Assembly (NCBI RefSeq): GCF_018991925.1
Contig: NW_024720711.1
Coordinates: 6,930,365-6,994,364, forward strand
Direction: 5' to 3'
Length of the DNA: 64,000 nucleotides
Source of the DNA: Homarus americanus
Lineage: Eukaryota; Arthropoda; Malacostraca; Decapoda; Nephropidae
The translations under genes were made by a program, and so were the position numbers. Under the pieces are notes generated by a model. That model ran no database searches. It saw nothing but the letters and a program-made list of their open reading frames with translations, and was not told where the DNA came from. Below, piece after piece: positions 33,952 through 48,755 of the stretch (the first letter of the stretch is position 1; every line of letters begins with the position of its first letter).

Positions 33952-34515
33952 GTTGACGCAATCATCTTCTGACGTTAACCCCATCATCTGCTGACGTTAA
34001 CTCCCTCTCCTGACGTTAACCCCATCATCTTCTGACGTTAACCCCATCATCTGCTGACGTTAACTCCCTCTCCTGACGTTAACCCACTTATCTTCTGACG
34101 TTAACCCCATCTTCTGCTGACGTTAACTCCATCATCTACTGACGTTAACCCCATCATCTGCTGACGTTAACTCCATCATCCGCTGACGTTAACTCCCTCT
34201 CCTGACGTTAACCCCATCATCTGCTGACGTTAACCCCATCATCTGCTGACGTAAACTCCATCTTCTGCCGACGTTAACCCCATCATCTGCTGACTGTAAA
34301 CTCCATCATCTCCGACGTTAACCCATCATCTGCTGACGTTAACTCCTCTCTCCTGACGTTAACCCAATCATCTGCTGACGTTAACCCCATCATCTGCTGA
34401 AGTTAACCCCATCATCTGCTGACGTTAACTCCCTCTCCTGACGTTAACCCCATCATCTGCTGACGTTAACCCCATCATCTGCTGACGTTAACTCCCTCTC
34501 CTGACGTTAACCCCC
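33952..34515 (+). repeat. 21/22-bp minisatellite array
   Basis: About 27 copies of TGACGTTAACCCCATCAT(C/T)TGC alternating with the shorter variant TGACGTTAACTCCCTCTCC. The alternation of long and short units is partly regular. Confidence 0.95.
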
Positions 34516-34734
34516 TTCGCCTCCTGACCCTCTCCACTATAATTTATCGCTCATCAAATCAACGAGTGTGAGAGAGATATCAGATAATAAACTTCAAACT
34601 CCTTCAAGACAATCATCACCTTACTTACCTTTCCTAAGAACCTGTCTATCCCGGCCAGGTGACATAATTAAACTAACAAATAACACCTGTTTGTTAATTA
34701 GTACTGCGAGGTAAATATAATTCAGTGATGCCGT

Positions 34735-34754
34735 TGTTTGTTTGTTTGTTTGTT

Positions 34755-34811
<57 letters not shown>
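34735..34811 (+). repeat. Compound (GTTT)n(GT)n microsatellite
   Basis: About six GTTT units, then about 25 GT units. Confidence 0.96.
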
Positions 34812-34814
34812 AGG

Positions 34815-35420
34815 ACATCAGAAAACGGGAATTATCGTGGTAATTAATGGTATACTCAAGGAAAATTTCACTTGTTCCTGCCTTTTTTTTTTCTCTGCCT
34901 TTCCCTCCCTCTAGTGTCCTCCTCTTCTAACCACTAAAACACCACTCAATACCGAACTCTGGAATCATTAAAGACTCCACCAACATCAAAACCCTTCGGC
35001 ATCAATACACAGCCAGTAGACCCCGTCGGGATCATTAACAAACAAAATTGGTATTCAAGTAGAGAGTTGGTGGCCAGACCCATTGGTTGGCGCGAATCGA
35101 TTAATAAAGCCAATTTATGAACCCCAGTTCCCAACATCTTCGGAATTTCTTGGTCAATTTAACGATAAAGAGGCTGGGAATCGGTACTCCAACACGCCCT
35201 CCGAGGTGGTCTTCGTGGGAACTAACTCAAGTCGTGGAGGGTGGGCCATTGTCGTCCTCCCCGGCACTCAAGGACCACCTCTCCACGACCTACTCCAATC
35301 GAGGGTGGTCTATTGTGGCCCTCTGTCGCCCTCCAGTGGCCCCCTGCTTGGTCCCGTCCAGGTGGCCCTTGTGACCCCCCCTAGGGCTAGCCCCAACAAC
35401 ATGGGGGGGTGGGGGGTTCT
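34815..35420. other. Unique stretch, no supported gene
   Basis: 35083-35400 is open in two plus frames for 85-137 codons and is balanced in composition, but no family or splice context is convincing. Confidence 0.4.
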
Positions 35421-35424
35421 CTGG

Positions 35425-35731
35425 GTGGTGGTGGTGGTGGTGGAGGAAAATAAGGTGGTGATAATCTATTACTGGTTGCGATGGTGGTTATGGTGATGGT
35501 TGTAGTGGTTATGGTGATGGTTGTGGTGGGGGATGGCGGTGACAACAGTTAGCGTATGATGAGAACAGAAGCATTACTGATGATAGTGACGATGACGATG
35601 ATTTCAATGGTGTTAGTTATAATGATGATGATAACAATTAGACTATATGACAATAGTAGTGACTGTGGTGTTCAGTAGGGACAGTCCCGATGATAGTAAT
35701 AGTAGTAGTGGCAGGATAGGTAGTAGGATAG

Positions 35732-35765
<34 letters not shown>

Positions 35766-35800
35766 TAGTAGTGGTGGTGGTGGTGGTGGTGGTGGTAGGG
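35425..35800 (+). repeat. GGT/GAT/TAG trinucleotide-rich DNA
   Basis: Short blocks include (GGT)7 at 35427-35447, (TAG)n at 35728-35758 and (GGT)8 at 35769-35796. Confidence 0.85.
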
Positions 35801-36346
35801 ATGACGAGGACAGAACCATCAGTAATCACTCCGTTCATCATGGTGATTTGTGTAACTTGAGAAATATTGACCACTCCTCTGATGGCTAAAGTGAACCTCT
35901 CTAGAGTAGCGCGGATGTGTAGAAGCCCTCCGACACAATATACCGACCTTGAAGTGCACAAGACCTGTGTTTAGGGCTCATACACGTGTAGTCTATTGCT
36001 CTCCCTCAGCCACCTCTCTTAACATAGCCAAACTTATACACACATCAGCTTCAGTGGGGAATATTCAGGAGGAGGGGAGGAGTCTAGGGGGAAGAGTCTA
36101 CATCTGAGTTCATCTTTATTACTGGTGATTCGGTGAACTGATAGATGATCAGCTAATTTGTTGTTATTCAGTGCCTTCTTGTGTTACTCTCTACATGGGA
36201 TTGGATGATTGTCTTCTCGTATATATATATCAAGGCTGTGGTGCTCAGGTGTGTGGAAGGTAATTGTCATAAGATGGTCTGACGATTTACCTGCTCATCT
36301 CCCAGTTGTTTTATCTGATTAAATTTGAAGTTTTTTTTTCTTCAGA

Positions 36347-36512
36347 GCAATACGTAACTGGAACGAAGTACACTGATNNNNNNNNNNNNNNNNNNNNNNN
36401 NNNNNNNNNNNNNNNNNNNNNNNNNNNNNNNNNNNNNNNNNNNNNNNNNNNNNNNNNNNNNNNNNNNNNNNNNNNNNATCGGTAACCCACTTCGTTTCCA
36501 GTTGCGTATTGC
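36347..36512. repeat. Inverted repeat flanking the gap
   Basis: The left arm 36347-36377 (GCAATACGTAACTGG, AACGAAGT, then GAT) matches the reverse complement of the right arm 36478-36512 (GCAATACGCAACTGG, AAACGAAGT, then CGAT). About 26 of 31 aligned positions agree. Confidence 0.8.
36378..36477. other. Assembly gap (100 N)
   Basis: Exactly 100 N, the conventional size for a scaffold gap of unknown length. True missing sequence may differ greatly. Confidence 0.98.
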
Positions 36513-36514
36513 TT

Positions 36515-38730
36515 GAGTCACAACAGTACACACTCTAAAGGTCTCTGAGTCTGTGAGGCACTCTAAGGTCTCTGAGTCACAACATTTTTGCTCTAAGGTC
36601 TCTGAGTCAAACCATAATATAAATGTCAGCTTAGTTCTGGTCAGAATATAGAAACAGTTTGTGCGCGTCGAGAAAACACAATTGTTAAAGTTATAATGGG
36701 TCTTGCACCTTTGGCACTCACAACACTAAAGCAAGCAATATACGCCTCCGCTCGTCTCGCATCATGCAACAATTCTTAACCACAACAATAGTTCACTCTG
36801 GTCATTTATCAAATATCTGGGAGAGACAGACCCCGTTACCATACAAGTTCTAGATGCAGTGGCCAGAATAGTTGCCAGATACTCCGGTATACCAGAGTTC
36901 TTATTGCAGCGCCATCCTGCCAGTTGAATTGCCAGTTATAATCCGAAGCTTATTAATGGCTATGGCTATATTACACCAGTATAAGAAGGTTGAAGAGGTA
37001 TAACATCCCAAGAATTGGGGTATATAATTATAAGAGAAAACTCTGTTGTGATGACTTGTGATACAGAAATGTTTTTAACAGGCAGAGGGTTGTATTTCCT
37101 TACCTGATGATAGCGATATGGTGGGGTATGACCAAAATACAGGCGGTAAGATGAATCAGCAGACGAGAACAACAATATTTACTCTGCGAGAAAGAGATGA
37201 GAGGGGTGGGAAGAAAAACTGACATAGACGTCATCTTTCCTAAGTTAGCTCCAACCTCCACTAATAATGTACCGTTATTGTCCTGAGCCGTTTGAAGATC
37301 TCCTCTCAGTATTTCTTCTCTAACTCCTAATTATATAGAACTTTAATTTGTTCCTTCGTCATTTCTATTGAGATACTATTGTCCATATATTATCGAAATT
37401 AACTAATGTGTCACCGTAAAATTATAATATGAATCAACGCCATCTGTAGACTGAAATTACTCAAAATAAAATTGTTTCAAATACACTCGACTAATATTAC
37501 ACTTGCCATTTTGTCGACTACATCCTCCAGTTGTCTGCCCGTATCTCTCACGCTGGCCTCCAGTCACCTGGAGTCACCAGCCAAGCTCAGGCCAACCGTC
37601 TTAAAAACAAATTCATTCAAATAGACATACCTGTGTCATTTTTAGAATTCAAGCCACCCAACCACTATTGTTGCCAAGCAGATTTGTGGTATCCCAACGC
37701 TTTGAGGTCTGCCGTCACCACCGAGCTGGCAGCCAATCAGCGTTAGTGTCAGCGTGTTCCACCTGGTCGACAGCCAATCACCATTGACGATCCAGTTTGT
37801 TATTGTTTGGTCAGCTGGTGCCGTTCTATCGAAAATGCGCAAATTTTCAGTTTCAGCTGCAGCAACGCTTGTTATATAAGATTTCATGAACAGAAACAAA
37901 CCCTTGGAAAATACTGAACCAATATGATACCAACGCAGATCTGTTGTGAGACTTTGTACGTGAGGTTATGCAAGTGTGCATGAGGGTTAAGCAAGTGTAC
38001 GAAAAAGGCATCATGTGTGTGTCTGCCTGTATGTGCGTCTGTTGAAAAAAAAGAAGGACAATAAGTTTAAAAGCAGATGATTGTTCAATGTGTTTTAAAC
38101 AGAACAAAATACAAGAAGCTGACAATTACATAACCATATTAGTCCCATTCAAAAAAATAATGAACAAAAAGATATTAACAAACAATGTACACTATATATG
38201 AGTAAAACTAAAACATATACAGCATATCGTTAATTTCCACAGTGTCTTATTAAAAATTCCTCCATTGTAGACACACAAGAAAGTCACAGTAACCTCCTTA
38301 CAGACGTTGGTTCCTTTCTTGCAACCGATAAGCAGTCCCCATTGTGTCTTGTGTAGAGGCCTACATAACCGACAGTCACAGAACTAAACAATACAGCTGT
38401 CAAAGATGTCCTTTGGGGCATTGTCTTTGTTTCTGACACTCACCGAGGAGCTCTTGTGTTACCCCACACTTCACCCGAACCTCCACTGACGCCCTCCCTC
38501 CATCTGTCTCAGTGTTCAAAACTTGATTATTAAAACATCACACCACCACCCAACTATTGTACCATTAATCATAAATATAGCAACGAAATAAGACCTGTAG
38601 TTAAGACTTATTTTCAGTTGAACCTTGAGTCAGTGTCGTGCCAAGTGATCTCAATTGTCATCCTCCATCACTTTATCACACCAGTATGAACAACTTTTCA
38701 CCTGACTATTCCTTTACCTTGCGTCTTTGT
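36515..38730. other. Unique stretch, no supported gene
   Basis: Short repeats of CTCTAAGGTCTCTGAGT at 36532-36608. Two CCAAT motifs in CAGCCAATCA context lie at 37730-37780. Otherwise complex AT-rich DNA without recognised exons. Confidence 0.5.
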
Positions 38731-38731
38731 C

Positions 38732-38790
38732 AGGTTAGGTTAGAAGAAGGTTATAGGCCGGTTAGGTTGAGTTGGGTTAGGTTGAGTTGG
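38732..38790 (+). repeat. Degenerate TTAGG/TTGAG telomere-like tract
   Basis: AGGTTAGGTTAGAAG, then GGTTAGGTTGAGTTGGGTTA and GGTTGAGTTGG: 5-mer periodicity with GGTTA as the commonest unit, more decayed than 4398-4443. Confidence 0.6.
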
Positions 38791-39115
38791 AAGAAGTTGA
38801 CAACAAGGTTCGACTGGTCTTGCGATGACAGACAGAAGCAAATCACAGGAACACAAATAAATTAGAAAACAACAATACAACATCAATGATAACTTGGGAT
38901 GTGACTTTCCTCCAGCCAAGCAAATAAACACCGCAAACACCGTGAACTCTCGGTGTAATCTGTCCCAGAGTAAGTTTCCTCATTAAAGTTATATAATCCA
39001 TAATTTTACTATTTTCTAGTTAATCGTCCCTTTTCCGGTTAATCATTCCTACTTCCCAAATGTAATTTCACTTCCCACTATTTCTCTCCCATAGGTTGAA
39101 CGTCTACTACACTCT

Positions 39116-39640
39116 GCTTAAGTCTCTGGTTTACTCTCTGGGCACTGTCTCTGGTTTACTCTCTGGGCTGAAGTCTCTGGTTTACTCTCTGGCTGGTCTC
39201 TGGTTTTCTCTGGGCTGAAGTCTCTGGTTTTCTCTGTTTCGTCTGGTGTTTCTGAAGTCTCTGGTTTACTCTCTGGGTGTCTCTGGTTTACTCTCTGGCA
39301 GAAGTCTCTGGTTTTCTCTCTGGGCTGAAGTCTCTGGTTTCTCTGGGCAAAGTCTCTGGTTTTTACTCTCTGGGCTGAGAAGTCTCTGGTTTGCTCTCTG
39401 GGCTGAAGTCTCTGGTTTACTCTCTGGGTTGAAGTCTCTGGTTTTACTCTCTGGAGCTGAAGTCTCTGGTTTACTCTCTGGGCTGAAGTCTCTGGTTTAC
39501 TCTTTCTGGGTGGCTGAAGTCTCTGGTTTACTCTCTGGGCTGTTCTGGTTTACTCTCTGGGCTGAAGTCTCTGGTTTACTCTCTGGGCTGAAGTCTCTGG
39601 TTTACTCTCTGGGCTGAAGTCTCTGGTTTCTCTCTGGGCT
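39116..39640 (+). repeat. 25-bp minisatellite array
   Basis: About 21 copies of GAAGTCTCTGGTTTACTC followed by TCTGGGCT, with frequent small deletions. The Leu/Ser/Gly-rich frame is a repeat product. Confidence 0.94.
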
Positions 39641-39644
39641 GGGT

Positions 39645-40305
39645 TACTGATAATGATGTTAGAGTTGCTGCCTTGTCTGATGTTAACTTATGAGTAATGC
39701 ATCAATATCGACACAAATTGAATTATTCCTTTTTGGGGGAAAAAGCAGCCTCACCTGTTGCCTGAGTGCCAAGGTAACCCCCGGGACCTAGATGTGTGTG
39801 TGTGTGTTTTAGTGTGTTATCATCACCATTAAATACTCCTCTACTTAAAAAATAAATGACATTCATGAAGTTGACCAGAAACACAACAACAACAAAACAC
39901 AAGACAACAACACAAACAAGACCTAGTTCACGTGATCATTCTCCTCACCTCAACAGCCACCAGTGACCTGCAAGTTAAACAATCAATATTACGATCTCAG
40001 CTTGGCTCTATGATTGGCTGAAAGCTTCTCCAACAAAACCCCTGATTGGCTATAGACTTTCCGCCTGAACAACAAAAAAGGTGGCGTATTAAGTTGGTCT
40101 GGAGTTTGACAATGGTGTTAGGAGGGTGAGGGGCCTCCGGCTATCTCGTTATGGTGTTTGGTAAGTTACACATTCTATAGCATAATATATAACTACAGTT
40201 TAGAATATAAGTTTAATATAATTTTCACCATTATTATCTATATCACACTATCTCCTCTTATCCTCACTATTAATCATTTACTACCAGCATTACAATCCAT
40301 ATATG
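39645..40305. other. Unique stretch before the 8-kb array
   Basis: No gene seen. Short GT run at 39792-39806. Confidence 0.6.
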
Positions 40306-40309
40306 CTAT

Positions 40310-43300
40310 TATCACCATTAGCATCATCACTATCACCAATACAATCACTGCCATCATCACCACTACCATCGATATTATCACCATCAGTATCACTACTAAC
40401 CAACGATCCCGTCTCCACCTACACCACCATCATCAATAATACCAAACACCATAAACATCACCATTAAAACCACTATTGTCATCACCATCATTACCATCAT
40501 CACTTAGTACGACGATAATCATCATCATCACGACCACCATTCATCATCATCACCATCACCACCTACACTACACCATTATCATCATTATACCACCTACTCC
40601 ACCATTATCATTCATCACATCACACTACACCTCCACCATTATCATCATCACCATCACCACACTACCACCATTATCATCATCCACTATCACCACCTCCACT
40701 ACCACCATTATCATCATCACTATCACCACCACACACCACCATTATCATCATCACTATCACCACCTACACCAACATTATCATCATCACTATCACCACACTA
40801 CCACCATTATCATCATCACCATCACCCCACACTACCACCATTATCATCATCTACCACCTACACTACCACCATTATCATCATCACTATCACCTACACCACC
40901 ATTATCATCATCACTATCACCACCTACACTACCACCATTATCATCATCTTATCTTACCACCTACATTACCATTACCATCCATCACTTATCTTACCTACAC
41001 TGCCCCATTATCATCATCCCACTATCACCCACCTCACTACACCATTATCATCATCACTTATCGCCACCTACACTACCACCATATTCATCACTATCACCAC
41101 ACTACCACCATTATCATCACTTCATCACCACCACACTACCACCATTATCATTACTTCACCACCACACTACCACCATTATCATTACCACCACTTCACCTAC
41201 ACTAACACCATTATCATCACCACTATCACACCTACACTAACACCATCATCATTATCACCACCTACACTACCATTATCATCATCACTCACCACACTACCAC
41301 CATTATCATCATCACTTTATCACCACACTACCTACCATTATCATTACTATCACCACCTACACAACACCATTATCATCATCACTATCTACACCACACTACC
41401 ACCATTATCATTACCACTCACACTCACCACCATCATTACCACCACACTACCACCATTATCATTACTTCCTATTATTATTACTCACCACCATTAACAATAC
41501 CACCACACACCAATACCAACATGATCATTACCAACCACACCACCACCATTAGCATTACCACCACACTACCACTCATTATCATACCACCACACACTACCAC
41601 CATTATCATTACCACAATCATTACCTCTATTATATTACCACCACACTACCACCATTATCATCACCACCACACCACCACACCATTATCATTACCACCACCA
41701 TTATCACCACACTGCAACAACCATACCACCTCACACTACCACCACATTACCACCACACTACCACCATTATCATTACCACCACACTACCACCATTATCATT
41801 ACTATTACACTACCACCATTATCATTACCACCACCTACTACCACCATTAGCATTAATACCACTACACTACCACCATTAGCATTACCACCACACTACCAAA
41901 CCCATTATCATTACCACCACACTACCACCATATTATCATACCACCACACTACCACCATTAGTAATACCACCACACTACCACCATCATCATTACTACCATA
42001 CTACTACCATTATCATTACCACCACACTACCATCATCACCATTACCACCACACTACCACCATTACCATTACCACCCACACTACCACCACATTACCACCAC
42101 ACTACCACATCATTATCATTACCACCACACTACCACCATATTACTAACCACACTCACACCATTATTACTACAATCATTACCTCTATTATTATTACCACCA
42201 CCATATCATTACTACCATCACTACCACCATTACCACCACACCCCACCACTCATTATCATTACCACCACACTACCACCATTATCATTACTACCACACTACT
42301 CACCATTAGCATTACCACCACACTACCACCATTATCATTACTTCACCACACTACCACCATTATCATTACCTTCACCACACTACCACCATCATCATTACCA
42401 CCACACTACCACCATTATTACCACCACACTACCAACACCATACCACCACACTACCACCATTATCATTACCACCACACCACCACCATTATCATTACCACCA
42501 CACCACCACCACATCATTACCACCACACTACCACCATTATCATTACCACCACACTACCACCATTATCACCACCACACTACCACCATTATCATATTACCAC
42601 CACAATAACCACCATTATCATTACCACCACACTACCACCATTATCATACCTCTATTATATTACCACCACCATTAATACATCTACATATTACCACCATTAT
42701 CATTACCACCACACCACCACCATTATCATTACCACCACACTACCACCATTATCATTACCACCACACTACCACCACATTACCACCCACACTACCACCATTA
42801 TCATTACCACCACACTACCACCATTATCATTACTCACCACACTACCACCATTATCATTACTACCCACACTCCACCACCATTATCATTACCACCTCACACT
42901 ACCACCATCATCATTACCACCACACTACCACCATTATCATTACTCCACCACACTACCACCATTATCATTACCACCACACTACCACCATTATCATTACCAC
43001 CACACTACCACCATTATCATTACCACCACACTACCACCATTAATCATTACCACCACACTACCACCATTATCATTACCACCACACTACCACCATTATCATT
43101 ACCACCACACTACCACCATTATCACACTCTATTATTATTACCACCACCACATTACCACCACACTACCAACATTATCATTACCACCACACTACCACCATTA
43201 GCATTACCACCACACTACCACCATTATCATACCACCACACTACCACCATTATCATTACTAATAATCATTACTCTATTATCATTACCACCACACTACCACC

Positions 43301-46300
43301 ATTATCATTACTTCACCACACCATTATTACCACCACCATTATCACCCACACTGCAACAACCATTACCACCACACTACCACCATTATCATTACTCACCACA
43401 CTACCACCATTATCATTACCACCACACTACCACCATTATCATTACCACAACACCACACTACCACTATTACTACCACCACACTCACCACCATATCATTACT
43501 TCACCACACTACCACCATTAATATTACCACCACACCACCACCATTATCATTACTTCACCACACTACCACCATTATCATTACCACCACACTACCACCATTG
43601 CATTACCACCACACTACCACCATCATCATTACCACCACACTACCACCATTATCATTACCACCACACTACCACCATTATCATTACCACCACACTACCACAC
43701 CATTATCATTACCAACCACACTCACTTCACTCATTATCATTATCACCCACACTACCCCATTATCATTAACACCACACTACCACCATTATCATTACTCACC
43801 ACACTACCACCATTATCATTACCACCACACACTACCACCATCATTACTACACCACACTACCACCATCAATTACCACCACCAACACCATCACCACCACACT
43901 ACCACCATTATCATTACCACCACACTACCACCATTAGCATACTTATCACACTACCACCATCACCATTACCACCACACTACCACCATTATTATTACCACCA
44001 CACTACCACCCACATTATTACTACCACACTACCACCAATTATCATTACCACCACACTACCACCATTATCATTACCACCACACTACCACCATTATCATTAC
44101 CCACCACACTACCACCCATTATCATACCACCACACTACCACCATTATCATTACCACCACACTACCACCATCATCATTACCACCACACTATCACCATCATC
44201 ATACTTTCACCACACTACCACCATCATCATTACCACCACACTACCACCATTAACATTACCACCACACTGCCACCATTAGCATTGCCACCACACTACCACC
44301 ATCAATATTACCACCACACTACCACCATCATCATTACCACCACACTACCACCATCATCATTACTCACCACACTACCACCATTATCATTACAACCACACTA
44401 CCACCATATTATCGATTACCACCACACTACCACCATTATCATTACCACCACACTACCACCATTAGCATTACCACCACACTACCACCATCATCATTACCAC
44501 ACCACATTACCACCATTATCATTTTCCACCACACTACCACCGTTAGCATTACCACTCACACTACCAATTGATCAGTATTACACCACACTCACCACCATTA
44601 TCATTACCACCACACTACCACCATTATCATCATTACCACCACACTACCACCATTAGCATTACCACCACACTACCACCATCATCATTACCACCACACTACC
44701 ACCATTATCATTACCAAGCACCACACTACCATCATTACCATTACCACCACACTACCATCATTACCATTACCACCACACTACCACCACCATTATCATTACC
44801 ACCACACTACCACCGTTATCATTACCACCCACACTACCACCATTATTATACCACCACACTACCACCATTATCATTACACAATCATTACCTCTATTATTAT
44901 TACCACCACCATTATCATTACCACCACACTACCACCATTACTACCCACACCACCACCTCATTATCATTACCACCACACCACCACCATATCATTACCACCA
45001 CACTACCACCATACTACCACCAACTCACCACCATTATCATTACCACCACACCACCACCACGTCATCATTACCACCACACTACCACCATCATTATCACCAC
45101 CACACTACCACCACATTACCACTCACCCACACTACCACCATCATCATTACTCACCACACTACCACCATTATCATTACACCACACTACCACCATTATCATT
45201 ACCACCCACACTACCACCATTATCATTACCACCACACTACCACCACATTACTTCACCACACTACCACCATTATCATTACCCACCACACTACCTCACCATT
45301 ATCATTACCACCACACTACCACCATTATTACCACCACACTCCATACTCATTATCATTACCACCACACACTACCACCATTATTACCACCACACTACCACCA
45401 TTTTCATTACCACCACACTACACCCATTACTATTACCAATTACACCACCACCATTATCATTACCACCACACTACCACCATTATCATTACCACCACACTAC
45501 CACCATTATCATTACTTATTATTATTACCACCACCATTATTTCACCACCACACTACCACCATTATCATTACAACCACCTACCACCATTATCATACCACCA
45601 CACCACCACCATTATCATTACCACCACACTACCGCCATTATCATTTCCACCACACTACCACCATTATTTACCACACCACACCACCATTATCATTACCACC
45701 ACACAACCACCATTATCATACCACCACACTACCACCATTATCATTACTTCCTATTATATTACCACCACCATTATCATTACCACCACACTACCACCACATC
45801 ATTACCACCACACCACCACCATTATCATTACCACCACACTACCACCATTATCATTACCACCACACTACCACCATTATCATTACCACCACACCACCACCAT
45901 ATCATTACCCACCATACACTCACCAACACCATTATCATTACCACCACACTACCACCATTATCATTACCACCACACTACCACCATTATCATTACCACCACA
46001 CTACCACCATTATCATTACCACCACACCACCACCATTATCATTACCACCACACTACCACCATTATTTACCACCCACACTACCACCATTATCATTACCACC
46101 ACACTACCACCACATCATTACCACCACACACCACCACCATTATTTGCCACTCACCCACACTATCACCATTATCATTACTCTATTATTATTACCACCACCA
46201 TTATCATTACCACCACACTATCACCATGATCACACACCACACTACCACCATTAGCATTACCACCACACTACCACCATTATCATACCACCACACCTACCAC

Positions 46301-48130
46301 CATTATCATTACCACAATCATTACTCTATTATTATTACCACCACACTACCACCATTATCATTACCACCACACTACCACCATTATATCATTACCACCACCA
46401 TTATCACCACACTGCAACAACCATTACCACCACACTACCACCATTATTTACCACCACACTACCACCATTAACATTACCACCACACTACCACCATTATCAT
46501 TACCACCACACTACCACCATTATCATTACCACCACACTACCACCATTATCATTACCACCACACTACCACCCATTATCATACCACCACACCACCACCATTA
46601 TCATTACCACCACACCACCACCATTATCATTACCACCACACACCACCACCATTATTACCTCTATTATTATTACCACCACCATTATCATTACCACCACACT
46701 ACCACCATTATCATTACCACCACACTACCACCATTATCATTACCACCCACACCACCACCATATCATTACCACCACACAACCACCATTATCATTACCACCA
46801 CACTCACCACCATTATCACACTTCCATTATTATTACCACCACCACACACATACCACCCACACTACCACCATTATCATTACCACCACACCACCACCATTAT
46901 CATTACCACCACACTACCACCATTATCATTACCACCACACTACCACACCATCATCATTACCACCACCACCACCATTATCATTACCACCACACTACCACCA
47001 TTATCATTACCACCACACTACCACCATTATCATTACCACCACTACCACCATTATCATTACCACCACACTACCACCATTATCATTACCACCACACCACCAC
47101 CATTATCATTACCACCACACTACCACCATTATCATTACCACCACACTACCACCATTATCATTACTACCACACTACCCCACATTACTCTATTATTATTACC
47201 ACCACCATTATCATACCACCACACTACCACCATTATCATTACCACCACACTACCACCATAGCATTACCACCACACTACCACCATTATCATCATACCACCA
47301 CACTACCACCATTATCATTCCACAATCATTACCTATTATTATTACCACCACACTACCACCATTATCATTACCACCACACTACCACCCATTATCATTCACC
47401 ACCATTATCACCACACTGCAACAACCATTACCACCACACTACCACCATTATCATTACCACCACACTACCACCCACATCACTACCACCACACTACCACCAT
47501 TATCATTACCACCACACTACCACCATTATCATTACCACCACACTACCACCATTATCATACCACCACACTACCACCATTATCATTACCACCACCATTATCA
47601 CCACACTGCAACAACCATTCCACCACACTTCCCACCACCATTACACCACACTATCACCACCATTACCACCACACTACCACCACCATTACCATCACACTAC
47701 CACCAACATTACCACCACACCACCATTACCACCACACTACCATCACCATTACAATTCAAACTACTACCACCATTACCACATCACTAGCTTCCACCACCAC
47801 CATCACACCCATCACCACCACCATTACCATCACATTACCACCACCACCATTACCATCACATTACCACCCACCACCATTACCATCACATTACCACCACATC
47901 ACCATCACACTCACCACCACACCATTACCATCACATTACCACCGCCACCATCTATACTACACCATACCACCACACTACCACCACCACACTACCACCACAC
48001 ACTACCACCACCACACTACCACCACCATTAACACTACCGCCACCTTACCACCACCTTACCACAATCACCACCACAATACCACAATCACCTTCATTACACC
48101 ACCAACACCATTACATCAACCACACTACCA
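40310..48130 (+). repeat. Giant 26-bp C/A/T minisatellite array, about 7.8 kb
   Basis: Core unit ACTACCACCATTATCATT plus ACCACCAC (26 bp), about 300 copies. Entry (40310-40640) and exit (47620-48130) are degenerate, with mixed ATC/ACC triplets. The plus strand has almost no G. Embedded variant blocks recur: CTCTATTATTATTACC (e.g. 42190, 43128, 44890, 46182, 46668, 47187) and CACTGCAACAACC (about 41708, 43350, 46410, 47415, 47607). One- or two-base indels are very common, often an extra T before CACCAC. Frames of 254, 352 and 553 codons rich in PPHYHH and TTTIII are products of the array. Confidence 0.97.
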
Positions 48131-48535
48131 ACAATACCACCACCACAATTACCACCACACTACCACCACCACCACCACACTCACCACCCACCACACACTA
48201 CCACCACCACCACAATACCACCCACCACCACCACCACAATACCAATTACACCACAATACCACCACCACCACCACCACCAACAATACCACCACCACCACAC
48301 CCCCCCACCACCACAATACCACCACCACCACAATACCACCACCACCACCACAATGCCACCACCACCATCACAATACCACCACCACCTCACCACAATACCA
48401 CCACCACCACAATACCACCACCACCACCACAATGCCACCACCACCATCACAATACCACCACCACCACCACAATACCACCACCACCACCACAATACCACCA
48501 TCATCACCACCACCAACACCACCCTCATCATCACC
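48131..48535 (+). repeat. (CAC)n / CACAATAC repeat
   Basis: ACCACCACCACAATACC units of about 15-18 bp adjoin the 26-bp array and may derive from it. Confidence 0.93.
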
Positions 48536-48718
48536 ACCCCAGCCAATAAATTCTTGTTTTTGGAGGAGGAGGAGGAGAGGAGAGAGAGGCGTGTAATGAA
48601 TGCTGATCTAGTTTTGTTATTGCTAGTGTGGTGGTCGGTGGCAATGGCCTGTAATTCCGCTACAAGTGTCAAACATATTCCCTCACAAAGTTTTTTATTT
48701 AGATATGTGGCCGCCTTT

Positions 48719-48720
<2 letters not shown>

Positions 48721-48755
<35 letters not shown>

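Noticed and set aside
44568..46229. 553-codon open frame rich in His, Thr, Pro and Tyr
   Set aside because: It is the 26-bp array read through; the unit has no stop codon on the plus strand, and indels simply change phase within an all-open repeat.
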